From Bog-756 sp963699345 (GTDB taxonomy: Bacteria > Actinomycetota > Acidimicrobiia > Acidimicrobiales > RAAP-2), in contig CAVOTL010000003.1 in NCBI GenBank assembly GCA_963699345.1, forward strand, positions 248,001 to 312,000: DNA of 64,000 bases. Direction: 5' to 3'. The notes below the pieces were generated by a model that had not been told where the DNA came from, did not search any database, and saw only the letters and a program-made list of their open reading frames with translations. Each line of letters opens with the position of its first letter. Position 1 is the stretch's first letter. A program made the position numbers and the translations under genes. Of the stretch, positions 8,212 through 16,639 are shown piece by piece.

Positions 8212-9816
8212 TCAGGCCGGCGTGGGTCGGAGACTCCCCGTCGCCTGTCCGGGCATCGTCTGCACCTCGGGAACGGGGTAGGCGCCGTCGTCCGGGTTGA
8301 GTTCGAGGATCTGCTCGACATTGCACTCGTTGCCGACGGGGCCCGTCGTCTGGCTGGCCGACACGCTCAGCAGCGTCGGCACCGCGACGTCCGGCTTGTC
8401 CAGTACCGGCAGCGTGGACAACAGGTTGCCGACCGTCGACCGCCGCCACGGCGACACGTTCGGCACCGTGACGTTGAAGAGCGAGGCCAGGAACTGCAGT
8501 TGGGAGGTGTGGTCGAAGACGTCGGAGCACACCCAGCCCCCGGCGCTGAACGGGGACACCACGAGCATGGGCACCCGCACGCCGAGGCCGATCGGGCCGG
8601 CGATTCCGTGCGACTGGGACAGTGTCCGTGACGACTGGTCCGTCAGGTACTCCCCGTCGGTGCCGGCGGGAGGTCTCGGCGGAGGCACGTGGTCGAAGAA
8701 GCCGTCGTTCTCGTCGTACATGATGAAGAGCACCGTCTTCGCCCAGACATCGGGATTGGCGGTCAGGGTGTCGAGGATCCGGCGGGTGTACCACTCACCG
8801 AGCTGGGCCGGCGCCGGCGGGTGCTCGTCGTAGCTGTTGGGCGACAGGATCCACGACACCTGGGGAAGGGTGCCGTCGCGGACGTCCGCGGTCAGATCGT
8901 CCACGTTCGGGTTGATCGAGGTGAGGCCCCCGTTCACGTTCGGCCCGAAGTACCCGAAGGCGTTCCGGTACGCCGCCGAGGACGGGTCGGCGTTGGCGTA
9001 CTGATCGAAGTACAGGAGCATGTTCTTGTTGACGAACTCGGGGGATCCGGGCTGGTAGATCGATCCGTACGGGTTGTAGCACTTCCAGGACACCCCGGCC
9101 TCGGTCAGCACGTCGGGCATGGTCTTCCAGGTGCAGGACCCCTGGAACGTCGCCTGGGCGTCGTTGGTGACGATGACGGGGCCGCCGGCGACGCCCGCCG
9201 GGTCGACCGTCCCCGAGATGGCCATCAGTCGGTTGGGGTGCGTGGGGCCGAGTACGGAACAGAAGTAGTTGTCACAGATCGTGAACTTCTCGGCGAGCTC
9301 GTAGTAGAAGGGGATGTCGCTCCTGGTGAAGTACCCCATGGTGTTGGTACCGAGAGATCCCTCGTAACCCTCCGAGGTGTGGGTGGCGACGAAGGCGTCC
9401 ATCGCCCCGCCGTTCACCGAGGCGTGCTCGGCCGGCCATGTGTGGTCCAGGTCGTAGGTGCACTCGCCGTGCTGGCGGGTGCTCATGTGGAACGGCAGGA
9501 GCACGCCGGACGGACTGAGTCCCGAGGGGGCGCCCGGCCACGACTGGGTGAAGGCGCCGGCATTCCTGGTGTCGCCGAAGCCGGCGACCCCCGCCAGGTT
9601 GCCGAAGTAGTGGTCGAAGGAACGGTTCTCCTGCATCAGGAACACCACGTGCTCGACCTTGCCCGAGGCCGAGGGCGCCACCTGGAGGGCGCGTTTCACC
9701 GAGTCGGCGCTGGTGGAGGTGTCGCAGCCGGCGGCGACGAGGCCCAGTCCGAGGGCGGCGGCCCCGGCCACCCCCCCGGCCAGCACCTCCCGACGGCTGA
9801 AGGTCCGTGAACTCAT
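8212..9816 (-). CDS. Tat-exported phosphoesterase (phospholipase C / acid phosphatase family)
   Basis: This 534-residue enzyme of family PF04185 starts at ATG 9816. The N-terminus is a Tat signal ('SRREVLAGGVAGAAALGLG') ending in a lipobox-like 'VAAGC', so it is probably an exported lipoprotein. The hallmark 'MQENRSFDHYFGNLAG' near residue 85 contains the metal/nucleophile region of these enzymes. 'MYDENDGFFDHVPPP' is the second conserved block. It would cleave phosphate esters or phospholipids outside the cell to gain phosphate. It stands alone, facing the same way as the MFS gene upstream. Confidence 0.85.
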   Translation of the reverse strand: MSSRTFSRREVLAGGVAGAAALGLGLVAAGCDTSTSADSVKRALQVAPSASGKVEHVVFLMQENRSFDHYFGNLAGVAGFGDTRNAGAFTQSWPGAPSGLSPSGVLLPFHMSTRQHGECTYDLDHTWPAEHASVNGGAMDAFVATHTSEGYEGSLGTNTMGYFTRSDIPFYYELAEKFTICDNYFCSVLGPTHPNRLMAISGTVDPAGVAGGPVIVTNDAQATFQGSCTWKTMPDVLTEAGVSWKCYNPYGSIYQPGSPEFVNKNMLLYFDQYANADPSSAAYRNAFGYFGPNVNGGLTSINPNVDDLTADVRDGTLPQVSWILSPNSYDEHPPAPAQLGEWYTRRILDTLTANPDVWAKTVLFIMYDENDGFFDHVPPPRPPAGTDGEYLTDQSSRTLSQSHGIAGPIGLGVRVPMLVVSPFSAGGWVCSDVFDHTSQLQFLASLFNVTVPNVSPWRRSTVGNLLSTLPVLDKPDVAVPTLLSVSASQTTGPVGNECNVEQILELNPDDGAYPVPEVQTMPGQATGSLRPTPA

Positions 9817-9941
9817 GGAGGGGTTGTAACACGCAGGGCCGACCCGCACCAGCACCGCGGGGATCGGCCCGGTCCGGTCGCCGGCCGTCCGGCGGGTGCC
9901 GCCCACCGCCGGTCGTCGGTCGTCGGTCGTCGGTCAGTGGC

Positions 9942-11426
9942 TCACATGATCTCGGCGATCATCGTCTCGGACTCGGCCTCGAACTCGTCGGCCTCGACGT
10001 CGGGTGTCTCGTCCGGCCGGTGGATGATGAAGGCGCCGAGCACGATGGCCACCAGGACACTGATCAGGGCGACGACGAACGCCAGCCGGTAGCCGCCGTC
10101 CAGCGCGTCCACGGCGGAACTGCCCGAGTGGAGGAGCGACGCCGTGTGGGCGGCGGACACCGCGCCGAGCACCGCCACCGAGAGCGCGCCCGACACCTGT
10201 TGGGAGACGTTGACGATGCCCGACCCGATGCCGGCGTCCTTGGCCGGCACCCCGGCGAGGGCGATGGTCAGCAGGGGCGTGAACGCCTCCGCCGCCCCGA
10301 AGCCGATCAGCAGGACGGCGGCGAAAATCTGGGGGAAGTACGCCGTCGACGGACCCGAGGTCACGAACAGGCCGAGTCCGATCGCCACGATCACCAGGCC
10401 CATGAGGGCCGTGTTCTTGGGCCCCAGACGCCTCATGATCCGGGCGGTGATCCCCGAGGACATGACCGCCACCATCAGGGTCTGCGGCAGGAACGCCAGA
10501 CCGGTCATGACGGGGTCGAACCCCAGCACGTGCTGAAAGTAGAGGACCCCGATGAAGAACGTGCTGTACATGCCCACGACCATGAGGCCCCGTACCAGGC
10601 TCGACGTCAGCAGACCCGGTGACCGCAGGACGCGCATGGGCATCATGGGCTGGGTCAGGCGGCTCTCCAGGAGGACGAATCCGGCCAGCACGACGACCGC
10701 CGCCCCACCGAACGCCAGCGTGTGACTCGAGCGCCAGCCGTACTGGGTCGAGCTCACGATGGCGTAGACGGCGAGCATGAGGCCACCCGTGCTCAACACG
10801 GCACCACCGACGTCCAGACCCGCCTTCAGCCCGAGGCCGATGTTCTCGTCGATGAGCAGCGCGCCCACCACGAAGACGGCGATCCCGATGGGGATGTTGA
10901 TGAAGAAGATCCAGTGCCAGCTCAGCGCCTGGGTCACGTAGCCGCCGACCAGGAGACCCAGTGACCCACCGCCCACGGCCACGATGATGTACGAGCTCAT
11001 CGCCTTGGCCCGTTCGGCCGGGTCCGGGAAGTCGGCGACGATGATGGCGAGGATGACGGACGACGACAGAGCCGCTCCGAGACCCTGGACGAACCGGGCC
11101 GCCACCAGCAGGCCCTGGGAGTCGGCGGCGCCACAGGCGGCCGAGGCCACCGTGAACAGCACCAGGCCGACCAGGAAGACCTTCTTACGACCGATGACGT
11201 CGCCGAGGCGGCCGGCCAGTAGCAGCGCCCCGGCGAAGGTGATCAGGTAGGCGTCGATCACCCAGGCGAGGGACGCCTGGGTGAAGTGGAGGTCGCGCTG
11301 GATGGTGGGCAGCGCCACGTTCACGATCGTCTGGTCGAGTGTGTTCATCAACATGGCGAAGCACACGACGATGAGGGCGACCCACCGACGACGCTCATGG
11401 ATGAAGCCGCGGACGGACGACGGCAT
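9942..11426 (-). CDS. MFS multidrug exporter, DHA2 (EmrB/QacA) family
   Basis: This 494-residue membrane protein has about 14 predicted helices. The DHA2 signature 'LDQTIVNVALPTIQRDL' is in helix 1, motif A 'LAGRLGDVIGRKKVF' follows helix 2, and motif C-like glycines lie in helix 5. The family expels amphiphilic drugs and dyes by proton antiport. A GAGG ribosome site lies ~10 bases before ATG 11426. The gene is divergent from a MarR regulator and its promoter is embedded in an inverted repeat (11469-11497), so ligand-relieved MarR repression is likely. Confidence 0.9.
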   Translation of the reverse strand: MPSSVRGFIHERRRWVALIVVCFAMLMNTLDQTIVNVALPTIQRDLHFTQASLAWVIDAYLITFAGALLLAGRLGDVIGRKKVFLVGLVLFTVASAACGAADSQGLLVAARFVQGLGAALSSSVILAIIVADFPDPAERAKAMSSYIIVAVGGGSLGLLVGGYVTQALSWHWIFFINIPIGIAVFVVGALLIDENIGLGLKAGLDVGGAVLSTGGLMLAVYAIVSSTQYGWRSSHTLAFGGAAVVVLAGFVLLESRLTQPMMPMRVLRSPGLLTSSLVRGLMVVGMYSTFFIGVLYFQHVLGFDPVMTGLAFLPQTLMVAVMSSGITARIMRRLGPKNTALMGLVIVAIGLGLFVTSGPSTAYFPQIFAAVLLIGFGAAEAFTPLLTIALAGVPAKDAGIGSGIVNVSQQVSGALSVAVLGAVSAAHTASLLHSGSSAVDALDGGYRLAFVVALISVLVAIVLGAFIIHRPDETPDVEADEFEAESETMIAEIM

Positions 11427-11468
11427 GGTGAAAATCCTCGATCTCTCGGTGTGCTGGTTCCCTCAATA

Positions 11469-11497
11469 TTGATAGTCACTGAAGTAGTGAGTGTCAA
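11469..11497 (-). promoter_or_regulatory. MFS promoter inside a MarR-type inverted repeat
   Basis: On the minus strand, TTGACA (11497-11492), 17 bases, then TATCAA (11474-11469) forms a near-consensus promoter for the exporter. The same 29 bp is an inverted repeat TTGATAGTCACT-N5-AGTGAGTGTCAA with 10 of 12 arm positions matching. A MarR dimer bound here would cover both promoter elements. Confidence 0.65.
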
Positions 11498-11533
11498 ACT
11501 CCGGTGGTAATCGTCAATCCGGTGACAATCGGG

Positions 11534-11539
11534 TATACT
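11534..11539 (+). promoter_or_regulatory. -10 element TATACT of the marR-family gene
   Basis: TATACT lies eight bases before ATG 11548. There is no ribosome binding site in between, which suggests a leaderless or nearly leaderless transcript. Confidence 0.5.
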
Positions 11540-11547
11540 GCGCGGCG

Positions 11548-11958
11548 ATGGTGAACAGCACAACCCCCGGCGTGACGGTCCTGGCGACCCGCCTGTCGAG
11601 GCTCATCTACCGGCGCACCTCCGAGGACCTGCTGGGCATGAGCGTCAAGCAGTTCGCCACCCTGGCGATGGTCCGTGAGCACAGCCCCATCCCCCAACAG
11701 GAGCTGGGCGAGTTGCTGTGCCTCGACGCCAACAACCTGGTGCTGCTCCTGAACGACCTCGAGGCCCGGGAGTTCGCCTTCCGCCGCCGCGACCCGTCCG
11801 ATCGGCGCCGTCACCTGGTGGAGATCACCGACGAGGGCCTGCGGGCGTTCGAGAACGCCGAGAAGGGCATCGAGAGCGTCGAGGACGAGGTCCTGTCCCT
11901 GCTGTCCACCGACGAGCGCGTCGGGTTGCAGGCACTCCTGGCCAAGGCCCTCGACTGA
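11548..11958 (+). CDS. MarR-family transcriptional regulator
   Basis: This is a 136-residue winged-helix protein. The DNA-binding core is 'PIPQQELGELLCLDANNLVLLLNDLEAREFAFRR' with the wing 'RDPSDRRRHLVEITDEG', a classic MarR signature. I chose ATG 11548 because TATACT sits immediately upstream; in-frame upstream codons would lie inside the operator. It is divergent from the DHA2 exporter and very likely represses it, releasing DNA when a drug or phenolic ligand binds. Confidence 0.88.
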   Translation: MVNSTTPGVTVLATRLSRLIYRRTSEDLLGMSVKQFATLAMVREHSPIPQQELGELLCLDANNLVLLLNDLEAREFAFRRRDPSDRRRHLVEITDEGLRAFENAEKGIESVEDEVLSLLSTDERVGLQALLAKALD

Positions 11959-11980
11959 TCGCTTCAGGCGGGGGTCGGCC

Positions 11981-12736
11981 TCACTCGCCGAGTCCGTGCC
12001 GGAGGGCGTCGAACTCCTCGCGGAGCCGGTCGAGAGCCTCGTGCAGCGCAGCCACCTCGGCGCGCAGGTCCCCGAGATCGTCAGGCCGAGCCGCGACCGG
12101 AGGAGACGCCGGGCGATCGGCGGGGTCGACGTCCACGGCCCCTCCGGACCCACCGGCTCCGGGTCGCTCGGCGCCGTCGGGTCCGGGTCCGGCCGTGGCT
12201 CTGGCGTGCTCGGTGCCCCAGGGCGCGGCCAGCCCCTGTTCCCAGCGGTCCTCCTTCTGGCCGGGCCGACGGGGGACCAGGTGCGCCAGACCGTCGGGGT
12301 GCTCGGCGAGGACGGTCAGCTCCGCCTGGACGTCGTCGGTGGACGGGAGGTCGACCATGCGCTCGGTCCTGGCCCGCAGCTCACCCACCGTCTGCGGGCC
12401 ACGCAGGAGCAGCGTGGCCAACAGTCCGTAGCGGGCGGCGTCGAGACCGAAGGCCTCGTCGAGCACGTGGCGGTACCGCTTGACCGATCGGCCGTGCGAG
12501 GGGAGGACCACGCGCACCAGATGCAGGCCCCGGAGTTCGTCCACCGCCTCCAGGACGGCCCCCTCGCCGAGGTCGACCACCGGGTCGCGGTTCGTCGCCT
12601 GGTTGGCCGCCGCCAGCAGGGCGTTCAGGGTCAGGGGATACTGCTGGGGTGTGGTGAGCTGCTTCTCCACCAGGCACCCGAGCACACGTCCCGCTTCGGG
12701 GGATACGGCCACGTCCGGACAGTAGCGCCTGGTCAC
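11981..12736 (-). CDS. YceH/DUF480 family protein
   Basis: This 251-residue protein starts at GTG 12736. The N-terminal two thirds match the UPF0502/YceH fold of two winged-helix domains: 'RVLGCLVEKQLTTPQQYPLTLNAL', 'ATNRDPVVDL' and 'LLLRGPQTVGELRARTERM' are all conserved landmarks. The C-terminal ~45 residues are a heptad-like helix ('LRAEVAALHEALDRLREEFD') after a Pro/Gly-rich linker. The family's role is not settled, though it looks DNA-binding. It is convergent with marR and the stops are 22 bp apart. Confidence 0.85.
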   Translation of the reverse strand: MTRRYCPDVAVSPEAGRVLGCLVEKQLTTPQQYPLTLNALLAAANQATNRDPVVDLGEGAVLEAVDELRGLHLVRVVLPSHGRSVKRYRHVLDEAFGLDAARYGLLATLLLRGPQTVGELRARTERMVDLPSTDDVQAELTVLAEHPDGLAHLVPRRPGQKEDRWEQGLAAPWGTEHARATAGPGPDGAERPGAGGSGGAVDVDPADRPASPPVAARPDDLGDLRAEVAALHEALDRLREEFDALRHGLGE

Positions 12737-12815
12737 CCGGCCGGGTTCGGAGTGGGTCCGGTCCGGATGACGGCCCGACGCCCCCCGCTGCCGGACCAGC
12801 CATCGGGCGGTCGCG

Positions 12816-13253
12816 TCATTCGCCCATGAGCCACTGGGGCCCGGACCCCGCGGTCGCCGCCACGTCGTCGGGGTTGGCCAGTGCGCAGGTGCGCAGGGAG
12901 AGACACCCGCACCCGATGCACTGCGACAGCCCGGCCTGCAGGGCCTCGAGCAACTCGATGCGCTGGCCGATCCGGTCCTGCCAGCCGGCGGTCAGGCGTC
13001 CCCAATCACGCACGGTCGGCGCCCGGTCCGCGGGCAGCACGGCGAGGGCGGTGGCGATCTCCTCCAGGCTGAGGCCCACCCGCTGGGCGATCCGGATGAA
13101 GGCGATCCGTCGCAGCACGTCGCGCCGGAACCGCCGCTGCCCGCCCGGTGTCCGTTCCGCGTGGACGAGACCCTGACGCTCGTAGAACCGTACGGCCGAC
13201 CCCGCCAGTCCGCTGCGTTCCGACACCTCGCCGATGGTGAGCAGCTGCTCCAT
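12816..13253 (-). CDS. soxR: Redox-sensitive MerR-family activator SoxR
   Basis: This is a 145-residue protein. The N-terminal MerR helix-turn-helix ('LTIGEVSERSGLAGSAVRFYE') is followed by a dimerisation helix and the [2Fe-2S] cluster motif 'CIGCGCLSLRTCALANPDD', which has four cysteines in SoxR spacing. Oxidation or nitrosylation of the cluster turns SoxR into an activator by untwisting promoters with long spacers. In actinobacteria SoxR usually answers redox-active small molecules and controls few genes. The divergent SDR-queA pair has a 19-bp-spacer promoter between the two starts and is the obvious target. Confidence 0.93.
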   Translation of the reverse strand: MEQLLTIGEVSERSGLAGSAVRFYERQGLVHAERTPGGQRRFRRDVLRRIAFIRIAQRVGLSLEEIATALAVLPADRAPTVRDWGRLTAGWQDRIGQRIELLEALQAGLSQCIGCGCLSLRTCALANPDDVAATAGSGPQWLMGE

Positions 13254-13277
13254 GACCGATCTCCCGGAAACAATGGC

Positions 13278-13308
13278 TTGACTTGAACATTACTTTAACT
13301 CTTACGGT
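13278..13308 (+). promoter_or_regulatory. SoxR-type promoter: TTGACT-19 bp-TACGGT
   Basis: A -35 TTGACT (13278-13283) and a -10 TACGGT (13303-13308) are separated by 19 bp, longer than the normal 17. The 20-bp stretch 13281-13300 is an imperfect dyad ('ACTTGAAC...CTTTAACT', 5 of 8 arm positions matching). An elongated spacer filled by a dyad is the hallmark of MerR-family regulation. Confidence 0.6.
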
Positions 13309-13351
13309 GGTTCCACGGCGCACGGTGCGCCGACGGGACGGGAGGTGCGGG

Positions 13352-14047
13352 ATGCCGGTAGCAGTCATCACGGGAGGGTCACGGGGGTTCGGTCGGGCGC
13401 TCGCCATCGACCTGGCCAAGGACGGGTGGAGCGTCGTCGTCGACGGGCGTGATCCCGGACCCCTGGCGGACGTCGCCGACCGCCTCGGGGATCTCGGCGC
13501 CCCGGCCACCGTGGTGGCCGGGGACGTGACCTCCCCCGCCCATCGGCACGAGCTGGTGGGTGCGGCCCGGCAGTTCGGATCGCTGGACCTGCTCGTCAAC
13601 AACGCCAGCACCCTCGGGCCGAGTCCTCTGCCGACACTCGAGCACTACCCGCTCGCCGATCTGCGGGACGTCTTCGAGGTCAATGTCGTCGCCCCTCTGG
13701 CCCTCGTGCAGGACGCCCTCCCCGATCTGCGCCGGGCCCGGGGCACCGTCGTGTCCCTCTCCTCGGACGCCGCCGTCGAGGGGTACGAGGGTTGGGGCGG
13801 CTACGGGTCGTCCAAGGCCGCCTCGGACCATCTCCACCGGACACTCGCGGCCGAGCAGCCCGGCCTCCGCGTGTTCGAGTTCGATCCGGGTGACATGCGC
13901 ACGGCTATGCACCAGGCGGCGTTCCCGGGTGAGGACATCTCGGACCGGCCCGGACCCGAGTCGGTGGTGCCGGCCCTGCGGGCCCTGCTCGCGTCCGACG
14001 CCCCGGGCGGCCGCTACCGGGCCGCGGACTGGGAGGCGCCGTCATGA
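13352..14047 (+). CDS. Short-chain dehydrogenase/reductase, probable SoxR target
   Basis: This 231-residue SDR starts at ATG 13352 after a strong GGGAGGTG ribosome site. Landmarks are the cofactor motif 'TGGSRGFG', 'NNAS' in place of NNAG, the catalytic serine in 'VSLSSD', and 'YGSSKAASD' giving YxxxK. An upstream in-frame ATG at 13283 would place the start inside the promoter and is rejected. The stop overlaps the queA-like start (ATGA). Under SoxR it could reduce quinones or reactive carbonyls arising from redox-cycling compounds, but this is inference. Confidence 0.85.
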   Translation: MPVAVITGGSRGFGRALAIDLAKDGWSVVVDGRDPGPLADVADRLGDLGAPATVVAGDVTSPAHRHELVGAARQFGSLDLLVNNASTLGPSPLPTLEHYPLADLRDVFEVNVVAPLALVQDALPDLRRARGTVVSLSSDAAVEGYEGWGGYGSSKAASDHLHRTLAAEQPGLRVFEFDPGDMRTAMHQAAFPGEDISDRPGPESVVPALRALLASDAPGGRYRAADWEAPS

Positions 14048-15111
14048 CGACCACGACCACGACCCCGGCGGCCGGGTGGGGCCGCTACACCTACGAACTC
14101 CCCGGACACCTCGAGGCCTCCGAACCACCGGAGGCCAGGGGCCTGACCCGCGACGCGGTGCGGATGCTCGTGGCCTACCGCGGGACCGGCGGGATCGTGC
14201 CCAGCTCGTTCGTCTTCCTCCCCCGGTTCCTCGATCCCGGCGATCTGCTCGTCATCAACACCTCCGGCACGCTGCCGGCCGCCGTCGACGCCACAGCCGA
14301 CGACGGCACGACGCTGGTCCTCCACCTCTCCACCCGCCTCGACCGGACCCGGTGGGTGGTCGAGCTCCGCCGCATCGTCGGGCGCACCACCGAGCGGTGG
14401 ACCGGCCCGCCACCGTCCCGTCACCTCCGACTGGCCGGCGATGCCACGGCCGTGCTCGGGGAGCCCTACGGCGGGGCCGGTCGGCTGTGGACGGCGTCGG
14501 TGGAGCCTGGACGGCGCACCCTCAGCTGGCTGGCCGCCCACGGTCGTCCCATCCGCTACGCCTATGTCGAGCACCCGTGGCCCATCGAGACATACCAGAA
14601 CGTGTACGCCACCACGCCGGGCAGCGCCGAGATGCCGAGCGCCGGGAGGCCCTTCACCCCCGGGGCCATCACCTCGTTGGTGGCCAGAGGGGTGGGGGTG
14701 TCCCCGCTGGTGCTCCACACGGGGGTCGCCTCGCTCGAGGCCGACGAGCTCCCCTACCCCGAACGGGTGATCGTCCCCGAGACGACCGCCGAGCGGGTGA
14801 ACGCCGCCCACCGCGGCGGCCACCGGGTGGTCGCCGTCGGCACCACCGTGGTGCGGGCGCTCGAGACCGCGGGCCGAGAAGACGGGACGGTGCGCCCCTA
14901 CGACGGCTGGACCGATCTGGTGATCTCGCCCGAGCGGGGCGTGCACGTCGTCGACGGGATGATCACCGGGTGGCACGAGCCGGCGTCGTCGCACCTCATG
15001 ATGCTCGAGGCCGTGGCCGGCCGACCGCTGCTCCGGACCTCCTACGAGGCGGCCCTCGACCTGGGCTACCGGTGGCACGAGTTCGGCGACACGCACCTGA
15101 TCCTGCCGTGA
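14044..15111 (+). CDS. QueA-like S-adenosylmethionine:tRNA ribosyltransferase-isomerase family protein
   Basis: This 355-residue protein shares the QueA two-domain layout: 'HLEASEPPEARGLTRDAVRM' at the start, 'FLDPGDLLVINTSGTLPAAV' and 'YQNVYATTPGSAEMPSAGRPFT', then 'VGTTVVRALET' near the C-terminus. QueA normally moves ribose from SAM onto preQ1-modified tRNA. This is a divergent paralogue, with 'GVASLE' in place of the usual GTFxPV. No other queuosine gene is nearby. Coupling to an SDR under an apparent SoxR promoter suggests a different job or a stress-linked one. The start is the ATG in ATGA. Confidence 0.8.
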   Translation: MTTTTTTPAAGWGRYTYELPGHLEASEPPEARGLTRDAVRMLVAYRGTGGIVPSSFVFLPRFLDPGDLLVINTSGTLPAAVDATADDGTTLVLHLSTRLDRTRWVVELRRIVGRTTERWTGPPPSRHLRLAGDATAVLGEPYGGAGRLWTASVEPGRRTLSWLAAHGRPIRYAYVEHPWPIETYQNVYATTPGSAEMPSAGRPFTPGAITSLVARGVGVSPLVLHTGVASLEADELPYPERVIVPETTAERVNAAHRGGHRVVAVGTTVVRALETAGREDGTVRPYDGWTDLVISPERGVHVVDGMITGWHEPASSHLMMLEAVAGRPLLRTSYEAALDLGYRWHEFGDTHLILP

Positions 15112-15257
15112 CGGACGCCGCCCCGCGGTGGCGGTCGACGCCGGGCCACGATCCTCGATGGCTCGACGGCGTGCCACCATGGGGAGGCGGACGTCCGGCC
15201 GCACCGGACACGGACGCCGCCCACCCGACCGCTATCACCACCCACAAAGGAATCCAC

Positions 15258-15515
15258 GTGCCACCACCCCCCGACGGCGTCCGACTGATCGGCCACCAGC
15301 GCCGCTTCGCCGAGGCGATCGCCCAGATCGACACCGAGCTGGAGTTCGCCCTGGGTCCCGTCGTGGCGGCCCGCCGCGACGAAGTGGTGGCGGCGGCCCT
15401 GGCCGCCTACGGGCAGAGTGAGGACTACCGCGGCGTGCGCGACGCCTGGGACGCCGTGTTTCCGGACGGCGTGTACAGCGCGGCCGGCCTGGCCGAGGCG
15501 AAGCGCCTCGCGTAG
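15258..15515 (+). CDS. Small hypothetical protein downstream of queA-like gene
   Basis: This 85-residue protein starts at GTG 15258 with AAAGGA seven bases upstream. It is mostly helical ('RRFAEAIAQIDTELEFALGPVVAARRDEVVAAALAAYG') and ends in a short Gly/Ala-rich stretch. I do not recognise a family. A GTG at 15108, overlapping the queA-like stop, is an alternative coupled start giving 135 residues, but its extra N-terminus is low in coding character. It is probably the last gene of the SDR-queA operon. Confidence 0.5.
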   Translation: MPPPPDGVRLIGHQRRFAEAIAQIDTELEFALGPVVAARRDEVVAAALAAYGQSEDYRGVRDAWDAVFPDGVYSAAGLAEAKRLA

Positions 15516-15575
15516 CCCGGCGGCCCGGTCACGAGCGACACGGCCCGGGGCGTTCGGGGCCCTTCCGGCCGGGGG

Positions 15576-16364
15576 TCAGCTGCCCGACGGCAGCGTCTGC
15601 ACGGTCGCCCCGGCCGGGGGCGAGAAGGTCGAGGCGGGCGGATTGGCCGTGAACGACTGCAGGGTGACGGTGGTCCCACCGGCGTCCACGTAGGTGAGCA
15701 CGCCGTTGGTGTCGGACCCGCAGTAGGTGACCTGGGGCTGGGCCGGGCTCTTGGCGGTCACACAGGTCGAGGCGAGCCCCCCGTAGGTGGCCGAGGAGGT
15801 GGTGACGCTGTAGCCGGCGGCATGGGCCGCGGCCTGCAGCCGCATCCCCTTCAGGGCGGTGACGATGATCGACGGGCTGAAGAGGTCGGTCAGGCTGTTC
15901 ACCTCGCTCGTCAGGCTCGACGGGAGCGCCGTGCACGTCGCCGTGCTGCCCGATCCCTGGCACGCGGTGATCGTCGAGCCGTCGACGAAGAAGCTGCCGC
16001 TCGGCGTGACGATCGCCGACTTCGGCGGCGACTGGGCGAACGTGACGGTCTGGCTCTTGCCCGTCGAGGCCTGGACCGTCAGGTACGTGGCACTGAACGT
16101 CGCGGACGAACTCTTCGACACCGAGTTCACCAGCGAGTCGATACCGGCGGTGGAGCTCCCGCCGGAGGCGGCCGTGGTGGCCGGGCTGGCGGACGTGGCC
16201 GTGGTGGCCGAACCCCCGGACGTGGCCGTCGTCACCGTGGTCGCCGTCCCCGTCGAACCCGAACTGCACGCCGCGGCCAGCAGGCCGGCACCCAGCACCC
16301 CGGCTACGGCCAGTCCCCGTGCGCGTCCGGGCCGAGCCCCACTCCGTCCATCGCTCTGTCGCAC
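15576..16364 (-). CDS. Putative lipoprotein of unknown function
   Basis: This 262-residue protein starts at GTG 16364. A basic N-terminus and hydrophobic stretch end in the lipobox 'LAAAC', so the mature protein should be anchored by a diacylglycerol-cysteine. A Ser/Thr/Gly linker of ~45 residues follows, then a ~170-residue domain rich in beta strands with four cysteines ('TACQGSGSTATC', 'STCVTAKS', 'VTYCGSD') that could form two disulfides. No enzymatic motif is visible. The 275 bp between its start and the next gene show no other feature I can support. Confidence 0.65.
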   Translation of the reverse strand: MRQSDGRSGARPGRARGLAVAGVLGAGLLAAACSSGSTGTATTVTTATSGGSATTATSASPATTAASGGSSTAGIDSLVNSVSKSSSATFSATYLTVQASTGKSQTVTFAQSPPKSAIVTPSGSFFVDGSTITACQGSGSTATCTALPSSLTSEVNSLTDLFSPSIIVTALKGMRLQAAAHAAGYSVTTSSATYGGLASTCVTAKSPAQPQVTYCGSDTNGVLTYVDAGGTTVTLQSFTANPPASTFSPPAGATVQTLPSGS

Positions 16365-16639
16365 CGTCGCACCGCCTCCGTTCGTCCGTACGGCACCAGT
16401 ATGTCACCCAGAGTTGCATAGCGGTGGACCGCCGCGCACGGGCCGAGGGAGTGGAGGTCCGGAGCCGTTCCGCCTCCGGCGCCGGAGCGATGCACCGCAC
16501 TGCGAGCCGAGAGGGACGGGGCGGCTCGCAGTGCGGGAGCATCATCGATAGGACGTCGTGCGACTGCCCTTCGAACGGGGCCCCGGGGGGCCGGATGGGT
16601 GGCGGGGTCCGAGGGGTTCGGGCGCCCGGACCGGGGACG

